DNA of 6,864 bases, from assembly GCA_049511115.1 (NCBI GenBank), contig JBEKYH010000282.1, positions 1 to 6,864 on the forward strand. The letters are read 5' to 3'. Positions 1 through 4,589 of the stretch are shown here, one piece after another (position 1 is the stretch's first letter; each line of letters starts with the position of its first letter). The notes beneath the pieces were generated by a model, which made no database searches, was not told where the DNA came from, and worked only from the letters and a program-made list of their open reading frames with translations. Position numbers and translations under genes: made by a program. Origin of the DNA: JBEKYH01 sp049511115. GTDB lineage: Bacteria; Planctomycetota; Phycisphaerae; Tepidisphaerales; Tepidisphaeraceae.

Positions 1-112
1 CCAGAATGGCTGGTTTCCCCGGCTTCATCGCCGGAGAGCGGTGCCCGTAATGGCGGCACCAATCCGCCACTGCCCTCGCATTCAGATTCGATCCATACGC
101 GAAATACCACAT
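1..112 (-). CDS. Gamma-glutamylcyclotransferase-like (GGCT/AIG2 fold) protein, 5' part only
   Basis: The minus strand opens with ATG at 112 and stays open to the left edge, giving 37 residues that begin MWYFAYGSNLN. The pattern (Y)FAYGSNL at the extreme N terminus is the hallmark of the gamma-glutamylcyclotransferase/AIG2-like fold: this strand and loop form the substrate-binding pocket that recognises the gamma-glutamyl group. Family members release 5-oxoproline from gamma-glutamyl peptides or gamma-glutamylamines in the cytoplasm. The catalytic glutamate lies further on and is outside the window, so activity cannot be judged. An AAGGG stretch about ten bases upstream could be the ribosome binding site. 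The gene follows the Lon-domain gene on the same strand after about 90 bp, so they may be co-transcribed. The family call is fairly secure despite the short length; the exact substrate is not. Confidence 0.8.
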   Translation of the reverse strand, partial: MWYFAYGSNLNARAVADWCRHYGHRSPAMKPGKPAIL

Positions 113-201
113 GCCGGCCGTTTCCCTTTGCCAAGCGAGCCATTCTTGCTGAAATCCGTTGGAAAGGCAAAGGCGTCGCGCCGGTGTGCCGCCGGGCGCG
201 C

Positions 202-897
202 TCAATTCAAGCTTGCTCCGTCCGTGTCATTTCCGTTAACCGGCGCTGCGGGACGCGCCGATTGCAACTGATGAAGGGCTGATACTACCTGACTCACACG
301 ATGACAAATATCGCCATCGCATAGAATCGCCTGCTTCAGCGCCACATCGCCGAGGCAGGTGAAGGCGATTAAATCCGCGATCGTCGCCGTGGGTGTCGGG
401 CCGCTGAGAAGGCGCGCGAACTGCGGTCCGGACCGATTAATCGGCCGGCTGGCGTCGTCGAAGATTGCCTTGAGCTGCTGGCGCTCGCGTGCCAGATCGA
501 TCTCCATCACCGGAGATTGATCAACCGGCGCTAAATCCGCCAGGCGATAGCGCTCCTCCAGTTCGCCAACGTTCGATTCGCCGACGACTCTGGCCCGCCA
601 CTGACCCTGGAGGAGGAGATTGTATTTCCCGTCGCGAAGCCGCTCGTGGGCGACAATGCGGCCGACGCAGACGACCGGCTCGATCGCCGGGCGGCTGTAA
701 TAATCGCGCTCCCAACCAGAGCGCAGCAGCGCCATGGCGATAAGACTATCGCCCGCCAGCGCATCGGCGGTCATTCTCCGATACCGCAGCTCAAAAATGT
801 GGAGGGGCAGAATCGCCCCCGGCAACAGCACCACATTGGGCAGCGGAAACAGAGGCGCTTGCAGCCGCGAAGGCATGGCTTGCGATGGACCATCCAT
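202..897 (-). CDS. Stand-alone Lon N-terminal (substrate-binding) domain protein
   Basis: The 231-residue product has the classic start of a Lon N-terminal domain: LFPLPNVVLLPGAILPLHIF at about residues 16-35, then an E-x-RYRRM motif. A predicted beta-rich barrel covers roughly residues 14-125, with GRIVAHERLRDGKYNLLLQG as the inner strands, followed by an alpha-helical part. There is no AAA+ ATPase or serine-lysine protease domain, so it is not Lon protease itself. Proteins of this size (about 200-230 residues) are common in bacteria; their role is unsettled, but the fold is taken to bind unfolded peptides. I use ATG at 897. A GGAG lies only two bases before it, so the second ATG at 876 (MPSRLQ) is a possible alternative. 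The tail (residues about 210-231) is low-complexity. The GGCT-like gene lies downstream on the same strand. Confidence 0.9.
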   Translation of the reverse strand: MDGPSQAMPSRLQAPLFPLPNVVLLPGAILPLHIFELRYRRMTADALAGDSLIAMALLRSGWERDYYSRPAIEPVVCVGRIVAHERLRDGKYNLLLQGQWRARVVGESNVGELEERYRLADLAPVDQSPVMEIDLARERQQLKAIFDDASRPINRSGPQFARLLSGPTPTATIADLIAFTCLGDVALKQAILCDGDICHRVSQVVSALHQLQSARPAAPVNGNDTDGASLN

Positions 898-965
898 GTC
901 TCCATCTTAGGCGCATGACCGCGAAGCGAAAACCGGTTGCCTTGGCAAAGCGGAGGTTGCTCTGG

Positions 966-1006
966 CCGCGCGGCGACTTCTGACAAAAAACGAAGTAACC
1001 GCGCGG
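966..1006. repeat. Long inverted repeat (hairpin) between the Lon-domain and DUF2934 genes
   Basis: The self-palindromic octamer CCGCGCGG occurs at 966-973 and again at 999-1006, so the two copies can pair. Inside, ACTTC (976-980) pairs with GAAGT (992-996), leaving an 11-nt loop containing an A-tract (a T-tract on the minus strand). It lies between two minus-strand genes. No T-run follows the outer stem on either strand, so it is not a standard terminator. It may be an mRNA-processing or stability element, or a protein site; function unknown. Confidence 0.55.
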
Positions 1007-1036
1007 CGCAAAAGTCCGCTTATTTGGGCGATAAGC
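1007..1036 (-). terminator. Possible weak terminator after the DUF2934 gene
   Basis: Reading the minus strand just after the DUF2934 stop, GCTTAT and ATAAGC (1018-1036 on the plus strand) form a 6-bp stem with a seven-base loop, followed by GGACTTTTGCG. The stem is AT-rich and the T-tract is only four bases and not adjacent, so termination here would be weak. A competing 6-bp pairing CCGCTT/AAGCGG overlaps it. Confidence 0.3.
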
Positions 1037-1053
1037 TCAATTGGGAAAGCGGC

Positions 1054-1293
1054 TTACAGGCCCGCCTTGAGTTCCCGCTCGGCGCGCAGCCAGTTGCCCA
1101 TCTCATCGCTGCCGGTGCCGCCGCAGAAAATCTCATAGGCCCGCTTGGCGATCATTTCGCGGGTGATTTCCTTGCGCGGGGCGGCCACGGGAGAGGGTGA
1201 TGCGGCCTTGGGAATCGGGCTGTTGCGGGCGGGCGTCGTCTTGACAACCTTAGCCGGGGCGGAAACTTGCGTCTTGGGGGTTGGTTTTTTCAT
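1054..1293 (-). CDS. DUF2934 family small protein
   Basis: A 79-residue protein. Residues 1-40 are a basic, Pro/Ala/Ser/Lys-rich and probably disordered arm. Residues about 42-75 read EITREMIAKRAYEIF...GNWLRAERELK, matching the DUF2934 pattern (IAxRAYEIW...WLxAExEL), a short helical module abundant in Acidobacteria, Planctomycetes and Proteobacteria; its function is not known. I chose ATG at 1293 rather than the in-frame ATG at 1320 because AAGGAG sits seven bases upstream of it, an excellent Shine-Dalgarno, and the longer version would add nine residues that overlap that site. The basic arm suggests nucleic-acid or anionic-surface contact, which is inference only. The gene has a structured leader and its own candidate promoter, so it is probably monocistronic. 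Confidence 0.85.
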   Translation of the reverse strand: MKKPTPKTQVSAPAKVVKTTPARNSPIPKAASPSPVAAPRKEITREMIAKRAYEIFCGGTGSDEMGNWLRAERELKAGL

Positions 1294-1322
1294 GATACAG
1301 CTCCTTCTGTCTCTAATCATGG

Positions 1323-1348
1323 CGGCGGATGGCGAATTCCATCCGCCG
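1323..1348. repeat. Perfect 10-bp hairpin in the DUF2934 leader
   Basis: CGGCGGATGG (1323-1332) pairs exactly with CCATCCGCCG (1339-1348) around a six-base loop CGAATT. In the DUF2934 mRNA this would be a very stable hairpin about 30 nt before the start codon and about 17 nt before the Shine-Dalgarno. It could protect the 5' end or tune translation; no known riboswitch is recognised. Confidence 0.6.
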
Positions 1349-1357
1349 AAGCGGTTG

Positions 1358-1391
1358 AGCCGAAACCCAGGTAATATCCTAAGGTTCGGCT
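1358..1391. repeat. Second leader hairpin of the DUF2934 gene
   Basis: AGCCGAA (1358-1364) pairs with TTCGGCT (1385-1391), and CC with GG can extend the stem across one unpaired base. It lies between the candidate promoter and the 1323-1348 hairpin, so the inferred leader of about 100 nt would be almost wholly folded. Confidence 0.45.
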
Positions 1392-1403
1392 GAATAAACT
1401 ATC

Positions 1404-1432
1404 GGCATAACCGATGTTATCGGAACAGTCAA
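1404..1432 (-). promoter_or_regulatory. Candidate promoter and operator for the DUF2934 gene
   Basis: On the minus strand TTGACT (plus 1427-1432, 5/6 of the -35 consensus) is followed after 17 bases by TATGCC (1404-1409, 3/6 of the -10 consensus). Overlapping it are ATCGG at 1401-1405, CCGAT at 1411-1415 and ATCGG at 1419-1423, which make two overlapping inverted repeats across the -10 and the spacer. This is a reasonable place for a repressor site. The -10 is weak, so this is a prediction only. Confidence 0.3.
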
Positions 1433-1466
1433 ATTCCCCTGCCCCCTTAAAACCGCGTTGGGATTT

Positions 1467-1521
1467 GTAGGGCGGGCTTCAGCCCGCCATCGCGTCAGAG
1501 ACGGGCTGAAGCCCGTCCTAC
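1467..1521. repeat. REP-like inverted pair (bacterial interspersed palindromic element)
   Basis: Two 22-base arms face each other: 1467-1488 and 1500-1521. They match at 20 of 22 positions when one is reverse-complemented, and each arm contains the near-palindromic core GGGCTTCAGCCC. An 11-base spacer separates them. This is the general form of REP/BIME elements, which are moved by REP-associated tyrosine transposases and lie between genes in many copies per genome. It sits between the divergent DUF2934 and rho promoters. Copy number elsewhere in the genome cannot be seen here. Confidence 0.75.
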
Positions 1522-1606
1522 TGAACTGATGAACTTGCGGCATTCGATGAAGACACCCCGAACCATAACTGCAAACTGATTTTCCAACCGCTGATTTTCA
1601 ACCCCT

Positions 1607-1634
1607 TTGAATCTTTGCGGTCATGTTGTATACT
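1607..1634 (+). promoter_or_regulatory. Candidate sigma-70-type promoter for rho
   Basis: TTGAAT at 1607-1612 (4/6) and TATACT at 1629-1634 (5/6) are separated by 16 bases. Transcription from about 1641 would give a leader of roughly 158 nt before the rho ATG. A long leader is common for rho genes, where Rho often limits its own synthesis, but no specific autoregulatory signal is recognised. Confidence 0.4.
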
Positions 1635-1798
1635 GAATACTCACCGAGGGGCTAATAGATCTCATCGCGGCACGTTAGAGCGACGCATTCTCTGTAATTG
1701 GTGCGGTTTGTGGGTCTATCGGGGAACGCAAACCCGGCTCGGTTTGCCACTTTGTCTACGCGACTTGTCCAGGCAAGAGGAAAGTAATCAATCATTCA

Positions 1799-2878
1799 AT
1801 GGAAGGGATTCTCCACATAACCGACGAGCGGCAGGATGGCCAGCTCCGAGACCCGGTGCAGCTTCTGCGCCCGGTCAACGGCGGCGTGATCGTCCCGCGA
1901 AGCCTTATCCGCGAGTTCCGCTTGCGGCCGGGCTTAATGCTCGGCGGCAATCTGCGCGGCCGCGTTCTCGGCCAGATCAATACCATTGAGGGCCGCCCGC
2001 CGCAGGATTACGCCCAGACCGCCGCCATGTATGACGGCACCGCGCTCGACCCGGCCCCGCAGCTCAAGCTTGAGCATAATCCCACGGAATACACCACCCG
2101 GGTCATCGATTTGCTTGCCCCCGTGGGCTTTGGCCAGCGCGGCCTGATTGTCGCCCCGCCCCGCACCGGCAAGACCATTCTCCTCCAGAACATAGCCCGC
2201 GGAATTCACCACAATCATCCCGATGTCCGCCTGGTTTTGCTGCTGGTTGATGAGCGCCCCGAAGAAGTCACCGACATGAAGCGCAATGTCCCCGGCGAAG
2301 TCTTTGCCTCCAGCAACGACAACACGGTCGAGAAACATCTCGACCTGGCGCAACTGGTCATCGAGCGCTGCAAGCGGCAAGTCGAATTCGGGGCCCACAT
2401 TGTGGTGCTTCTCGATTCCCTCACGCGCCTCGGCCGCGCCTTCAACACCGGCGGCCCCAACGGCGGCCGCACCCTTTCGGGCGGTTTGGACAATCGCGCC
2501 CTGGAAATTCCCAAGCGATTATTCGGCGCGGCTCGCAAACTGGAAAACAGTGGCAGCCTCACCATTTTGGCGACGTGTCTCATCGACACCGGCAGCCGCA
2601 TGGATCAGGTGATTTTCGAGGAGTTCAAAGGCACCGGCAACATGGAATTAACCCTCGACCGCAATCTGGCCAATTCCCGCATCTGGCCCGCCATGGATAT
2701 CGCCTCCAGCGGCACGCGCAAGGAAGAGCTGCTCATGTCGGATCGCGATCTGCTTGCCGCCCGCAGCATTCGGCGGCTTTTGATGAACATGGCCCCGGCG
2801 CAGGCCATGAAGACTTTGCTCGATGTGATGTCAAAACAAAAAACTAATGCCGCGCTACTGGCGGCGGTCAAAGTTTGA
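1799..2878 (+). CDS. rho: Transcription termination factor Rho, short form without the Rho_N helical domain
   Basis: This 359-residue protein is a hexameric RNA-dependent ATPase that pulls on nascent RNA and dislodges RNA polymerase. Residues about 1-75 align with the OB-fold (cold-shock-like) primary RNA-binding domain. The ATPase core runs from about 100 to 345. Visible motifs are the Walker A APPRTGKT (119-126), the catalytic-glutamate segment LVDERPEEVTDM (149-160), Walker B IVVLLDSLTR (201-210), a Q-loop region GGPNGGRTLSGG (218-229), the R-loop EFKGTGNMEL (275-284) and an arginine-finger segment SGTRKEELL (304-312). E. coli Rho has 419 residues; here the N-terminal helical Rho_N domain is absent, and the RNP1 motif GFGFLR is replaced by DGQLRD, losing its aromatic residues. 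The ATG at 1799 has only a weak, distant AGAGG. The frame is open upstream to 1679 but has no ATG, GTG or TTG start and no Rho-like sequence. The core call is very secure. Confidence 0.97.
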   Translation: MEGILHITDERQDGQLRDPVQLLRPVNGGVIVPRSLIREFRLRPGLMLGGNLRGRVLGQINTIEGRPPQDYAQTAAMYDGTALDPAPQLKLEHNPTEYTTRVIDLLAPVGFGQRGLIVAPPRTGKTILLQNIARGIHHNHPDVRLVLLLVDERPEEVTDMKRNVPGEVFASSNDNTVEKHLDLAQLVIERCKRQVEFGAHIVVLLDSLTRLGRAFNTGGPNGGRTLSGGLDNRALEIPKRLFGAARKLENSGSLTILATCLIDTGSRMDQVIFEEFKGTGNMELTLDRNLANSRIWPAMDIASSGTRKEELLMSDRDLLAARSIRRLLMNMAPAQAMKTLLDVMSKQKTNAALLAAVKV

Positions 2879-2887
2879 GTGTATACT
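2858..2887 (+). promoter_or_regulatory. Weak candidate promoter at the 3' end of rho
   Basis: TATACT at 2882-2887 matches the -10 consensus at 5/6 and lies just after the rho stop. With an 18-base spacer the -35 would be CTGGCG (3/6), which is poor. It would start an RNA near 2894, just before the first of a chain of stem-loops. The block GTATACT is shared with the rho promoter. The RNA could instead be the 3' part of the rho transcript. Confidence 0.25.
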
Positions 2888-3166
2888 ACATCTAGTTGAT
2901 GGAACTGTTAGTGAACTAACCGTTCTCATTGATTCGGCCAGCTTGGGAGTCCTCCCCAAAATTGGCCGTGGGTCTCGGAAAGGCGTTTCCGGGAATAAGA
3001 GCCCGGCGGCGGAAAAGTACAGGGCCAATGCTAAGGCCGGCGTCCCAGTGGGCGTCTTCAGTACGCCCCCTCACACCAGCCGACAGTCACCCTGGAAATA
3101 CTTCCGCGACGGCTTGGCAAGTCCAACGAGCCACATCGCTGCGGCGATCGTTTGGCTCGCCTGAAT

Positions 3167-3178
3167 AGGAGGTGATCC
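3167..3178 (+). promoter_or_regulatory. Extended Shine-Dalgarno: 12-nt exact complement of the 16S rRNA 3' tail
   Basis: AGGAGGTGATCC is the exact complement of the highly conserved bacterial 16S 3' end GGATCACCTCCT. Ordinary ribosome binding sites use four to six of these bases. The GGAGG core is seven bases before the GTG at 3179. Flanking bases do not resemble 16S, so it is not an rRNA gene fragment. The element could pair alternatively with CCTCC at 2951-2955 upstream. Confidence 0.7.
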
Positions 3179-3217
3179 GTGAACCATTGCGACTGTACCT
3201 GTGAGCTGCATTCCTAA
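3179..3217 (+). CDS. Candidate 12-residue leader peptide, MNHCDCTCELHS
   Basis: GTG at 3179 follows the unusually strong Shine-Dalgarno at ideal spacing and opens a frame of 12 codons ending in TAA at 3215-3217. Three of the 12 residues are cysteine (positions 4, 6, 8) and two are histidine. The last codons, GAG CTG CAT, are the left arm of the large hairpin that follows, so a translating or stalled ribosome would block its folding. This is the layout of a transcription-attenuation leader peptide. Against that, the next gene starts 300 bp after the terminator with its own promoter, so the target is unclear. The frame may also be accidental within a structured RNA. Confidence 0.35.
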   Translation: MNHCDCTCELHS

Positions 3218-3269
3218 GCAGCTTTCGCGGGTGAGACTCCCGCGAAACACGCAGCTGCTCATGCAGCTC
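3203..3269 (+). promoter_or_regulatory. Three-tier 24-bp hairpin overlapping the end of the leader-peptide frame
   Basis: Three stacked stems are exact: GAGCTGCAT (3203-3211) with ATGCAGCTC (3261-3269), AGCAGC (3217-3222) with GCTGCT (3254-3259), and TTTCGCGGG (3223-3231) with CCCGCGAAA (3239-3247) around a seven-base loop. Unpaired bases lie between tiers on one or both sides. Such long near-perfect pairing is very unlikely by chance and implies selection on the RNA, or a palindromic mobile element. Confidence 0.7.
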
Positions 3270-3292
3270 ATTGGCAGACTGAAACCTGCCTC

Positions 3293-3326
3293 GCCCAGTC
3301 CCGATCCCTCGGAACTGGGCTTTTTT
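3293..3326 (+). terminator. Strong intrinsic (Rho-independent) terminator
   Basis: GCCCAGT (3293-3299) pairs with ACTGGGC (3314-3320). After one C-A mismatch the stem continues with CCGA (3301-3304) and TCGG (3309-3312) around a TCCC tetraloop. Six T residues follow directly at 3321-3326. This is a textbook terminator and marks the 3' end of the RNA that begins near or within rho. GACTG at 3277-3281 could pair with CAGTC at 3296-3300, a weak possible antiterminator. Confidence 0.85.
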
Positions 3327-3386
3327 GATTGGCGGATAAAGCTGTTCGGGCTGGGAAACGCCTCTGGTCATTCAGAAGAGGAATGA

Positions 3387-3412
3387 ACGCCGAGAAACGG
3401 AGACGCCGAGAA
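3387..3412. repeat. Short direct repeat ACGCCGAGAA, two copies 16 bp apart
   Basis: The decamer occurs exactly at 3387-3396 and 3403-3412, separated by ACGGAG, with a related GCGGAGAAA shortly after. The ACGC-x-GAGA theme resembles low-complexity interspersed repeats of planctomycete intergenic DNA. Confidence 0.5.
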
Positions 3413-3477
3413 GAAAAATGCGGAGAAATTCAAGCGCCAACTGCCGGTGAGTGTAACTCGTCACTGTGGCGACCCTT

Positions 3478-3525
3478 CCCTCTTACCCCCTCTCCATGTA
3501 CTCAGGGAGAGGGTTGGGGTGAGGG
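3478..3525. repeat. REP-like imperfect inverted repeat (CCCTC/GAGGG type)
   Basis: The pyrimidine-rich left arm at 3478-3495 is an imperfect reverse complement of the purine-rich right arm at 3505-3525 (GGGAGAGGGTTGGGG then TGAGGG), with a nine-base loop. Elements of this sequence type, often written CCCTCACCC...CTCTCCC, are dispersed between genes in many bacteria. It is a different family from the pair at 1467-1521. Confidence 0.6.
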
Positions 3526-3586
3526 TTCTTCGCCTTTGGCCGAGATAGAACACTACACACCACGCGATGGCCTGTACCGTCACCCA

Positions 3587-3617
3587 ATGACCAGATGCGC
3601 AGGCGAACGGATATAAT
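3587..3617 (+). promoter_or_regulatory. Candidate leaderless promoter of the peptidase gene
   Basis: A perfect TATAAT at 3612-3617 ends only six bases before the ATG at 3624. Initiation at the usual distance from a -10 would fall on or beside the A of the start codon, giving an mRNA with no leader. No Shine-Dalgarno is present in the 20 bases before the ATG. The -35 is poor: ATGACC at 3587-3592 (4/6) with a long 19-base spacer. Confidence 0.45.
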
Positions 3618-3623
3618 CCTGGG

Positions 3624-4568
3624 ATGGCAACTCACCGCCGCCGCGCTTGTTCCGTCCTATTGGGCATGGCTACCTTCGTAGGGTTTACCGCCTCGTGCTC
3701 AATCTCCCGCGCCGGCGATTGGCCCCTGCAAACCACCCTCGACGAATCCGGCGGCGTCATCACCTTGTCGTCGCCTCACCCTCTGCCCGTTCCCCCCGAC
3801 GAAGTAAAAGCCTGGGTCCAGCGCGCCGCCACCGCCCTGACCCATTTCTATGGCCGCTACCCCGTGAAGGCCGTCACCATCCATTTCCTCCCCTCCGGCG
3901 CCGGCGGCGTTGGAGGCGGCGTTGAACACGACGGCCGGCGCATCGACATTCGCCTTGGCCCGCGCACGAACCACGACAACCTGGTCGGCGACTGGATGAT
4001 GACCCACGAAATGTTTCACCTCTCCCAGCCCGATCTCCCCCGGAACTATTCCTGGATGAGCGAGGGAATGGCCGACTATCTGGAGCCGGTCGCCCGCGTC
4101 CGCATCGGCCAGATCACCCGCGAGCGCTTCTGGGGCGATCTCGTCAAAGGCATGCCCCAGGGCCTGCCCGCCGACGGGGACCAGGGACTCGATTACACGC
4201 CCACGTGGGGCCGGATTTATTGGGGCGGCTCCCTCTATTGGCTCCTCGCCGACATCCGCATTCGCCAGCAGACGCAAAATAAAAAATCCGTGCGCGACGC
4301 CGCCCGCGCCGTCCTCGACGCCGGCGGCGATGGCTCGCACACATGGTCGATTGGCCACCTGCTCGATACCTACGATCGCGGCGTCGGCGTGCCCGGCGTA
4401 ACCGTCTTTAAGGATTTACATGACGAGATGGGCGACAAGCCGGTGAATACGGACCTGACGGCGCTGTGGAAATCACTGGGGGTAGTGTATGACCGCGGCA
4501 ATGTGACATTTGACGATAGGGCGCCGCTGGCTGATGTGAGGAAGGGGATTACCGAGATGGAGAAGTAG
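3624..4568 (+). CDS. Exported M61-like zinc metallopeptidase (gluzincin), probable lipoprotein
   Basis: A 314-residue protein with an arginine-rich N terminus (MATHRRRAC), a hydrophobic segment at about 10-23 and FTASC ending at Cys25. That is close to a lipobox, so lipid anchoring is possible, with ordinary signal peptidase cleavage as the alternative. The zinc site is HEMFH (128-132), with the third ligand probably Glu147 in WMSEGMADYLEP, a gluzincin arrangement. The later segment YWGGSLYWLLADIRIRQQT (199-217), followed by KSVRDAARAVL, matches the helix after the active site in M61 glycyl-aminopeptidase-like enzymes. It is shorter than a full M61 protein (about 600 residues): it has the catalytic region but no PDZ domain. 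The substrate is unknown; it probably acts in the periplasm or at the envelope. It faces the PEP-CTERM gene tail to tail with 21 bp between stops, and no intrinsic terminator is visible there. Confidence 0.8.
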   Translation: MATHRRRACSVLLGMATFVGFTASCSISRAGDWPLQTTLDESGGVITLSSPHPLPVPPDEVKAWVQRAATALTHFYGRYPVKAVTIHFLPSGAGGVGGGVEHDGRRIDIRLGPRTNHDNLVGDWMMTHEMFHLSQPDLPRNYSWMSEGMADYLEPVARVRIGQITRERFWGDLVKGMPQGLPADGDQGLDYTPTWGRIYWGGSLYWLLADIRIRQQTQNKKSVRDAARAVLDAGGDGSHTWSIGHLLDTYDRGVGVPGVTVFKDLHDEMGDKPVNTDLTALWKSLGVVYDRGNVTFDDRAPLADVRKGITEMEK

Positions 4569-4589
4569 CGAGCGAATGTATGTTGGCGG

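Larger units (their letters stand above)
2894..3326 (+). ncRNA. Candidate structured RNA downstream of rho, ending in an intrinsic terminator
   Basis: No convincing protein gene fills 2879-3623, but the first part is dense in local stem-loops. A 9-bp stem with one mismatch and a TGAA tetraloop lies at 2902-2925. A two-part stem (CGGCCA/TGGCCG, then TTGGG/CCCAA) is at 2935-2968, and CGGAAA/TTTCCG inside a GGGTCT/AGAgCCC outer stem is at 2970-3004. GGGCGT/ACGCCC is at 3050-3068. CGAGCCA/TGGCTCG enclosing ATCGC/GCGAT is at 3127-3159. A 24-bp three-tier hairpin is at 3203-3269, and a terminator at 3293-3326. I compared it by eye with tmRNA, RNase P RNA, SRP RNA and 6S RNA and saw none of their conserved motifs. 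It could be a free RNA, a leader with an attenuator, or a long structured rho 3' UTR. The 5' end is a guess from a weak promoter; the 3' end is firm. Confidence 0.45.
3327..3610. other. Intergenic stretch between the terminator and the peptidase gene
   Basis: I see no gene with a plausible ribosome site or recognisable protein on either strand. It holds a short direct repeat (3387-3412), a REP-like inverted pair (3478-3525) and, at its right end, the peptidase promoter region. It reads as repeat-rich spacer DNA. Confidence 0.6.

Noticed and set aside
41..271. Plus-strand 76-residue frame at the left end, open to the window edge
   Set aside because: It overlaps antisense the well-supported GGCT-like start and the 3' end of the Lon-domain gene, has no ribosome site or recognisable domain, and is Arg/Ala/Pro-rich as expected of an antisense frame in GC-rich DNA.
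1467..1521. CRISPR repeat or intrinsic terminator
   Set aside because: There are only two inverted, not direct, units with an 11-base spacer, and no T-run follows either arm; the form fits a REP-like element.
2847..3168. Two plus-strand frames (105 and 79 codons) after rho as a small protein gene
   Set aside because: One starts inside rho. Neither has a Shine-Dalgarno or family resemblance, and both run across strong stem-loops (2970-3004, 3050-3068, 3127-3159) that better explain the sequence.
3160..3200. Fragment of a 16S rRNA gene, because of AGGAGGTGATCC
   Set aside because: The match stops at 12-13 bases; the flanking sequence does not resemble the conserved 16S helix 45 region in either orientation.
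3071..3371. Minus-strand frames of 66 and 94 codons over the terminator region
   Set aside because: They read through a clear plus-strand terminator and the perfect hairpin and show no recognisable domain or ribosome site; composition fits an antisense reading.
3699..4358. Minus-strand 219-codon frame inside the peptidase gene
   Set aside because: It is fully antisense to a gene with a signal sequence and an intact zinc motif; its Gly/Ala/Val-rich sequence is a typical shadow of GC-rich coding DNA.
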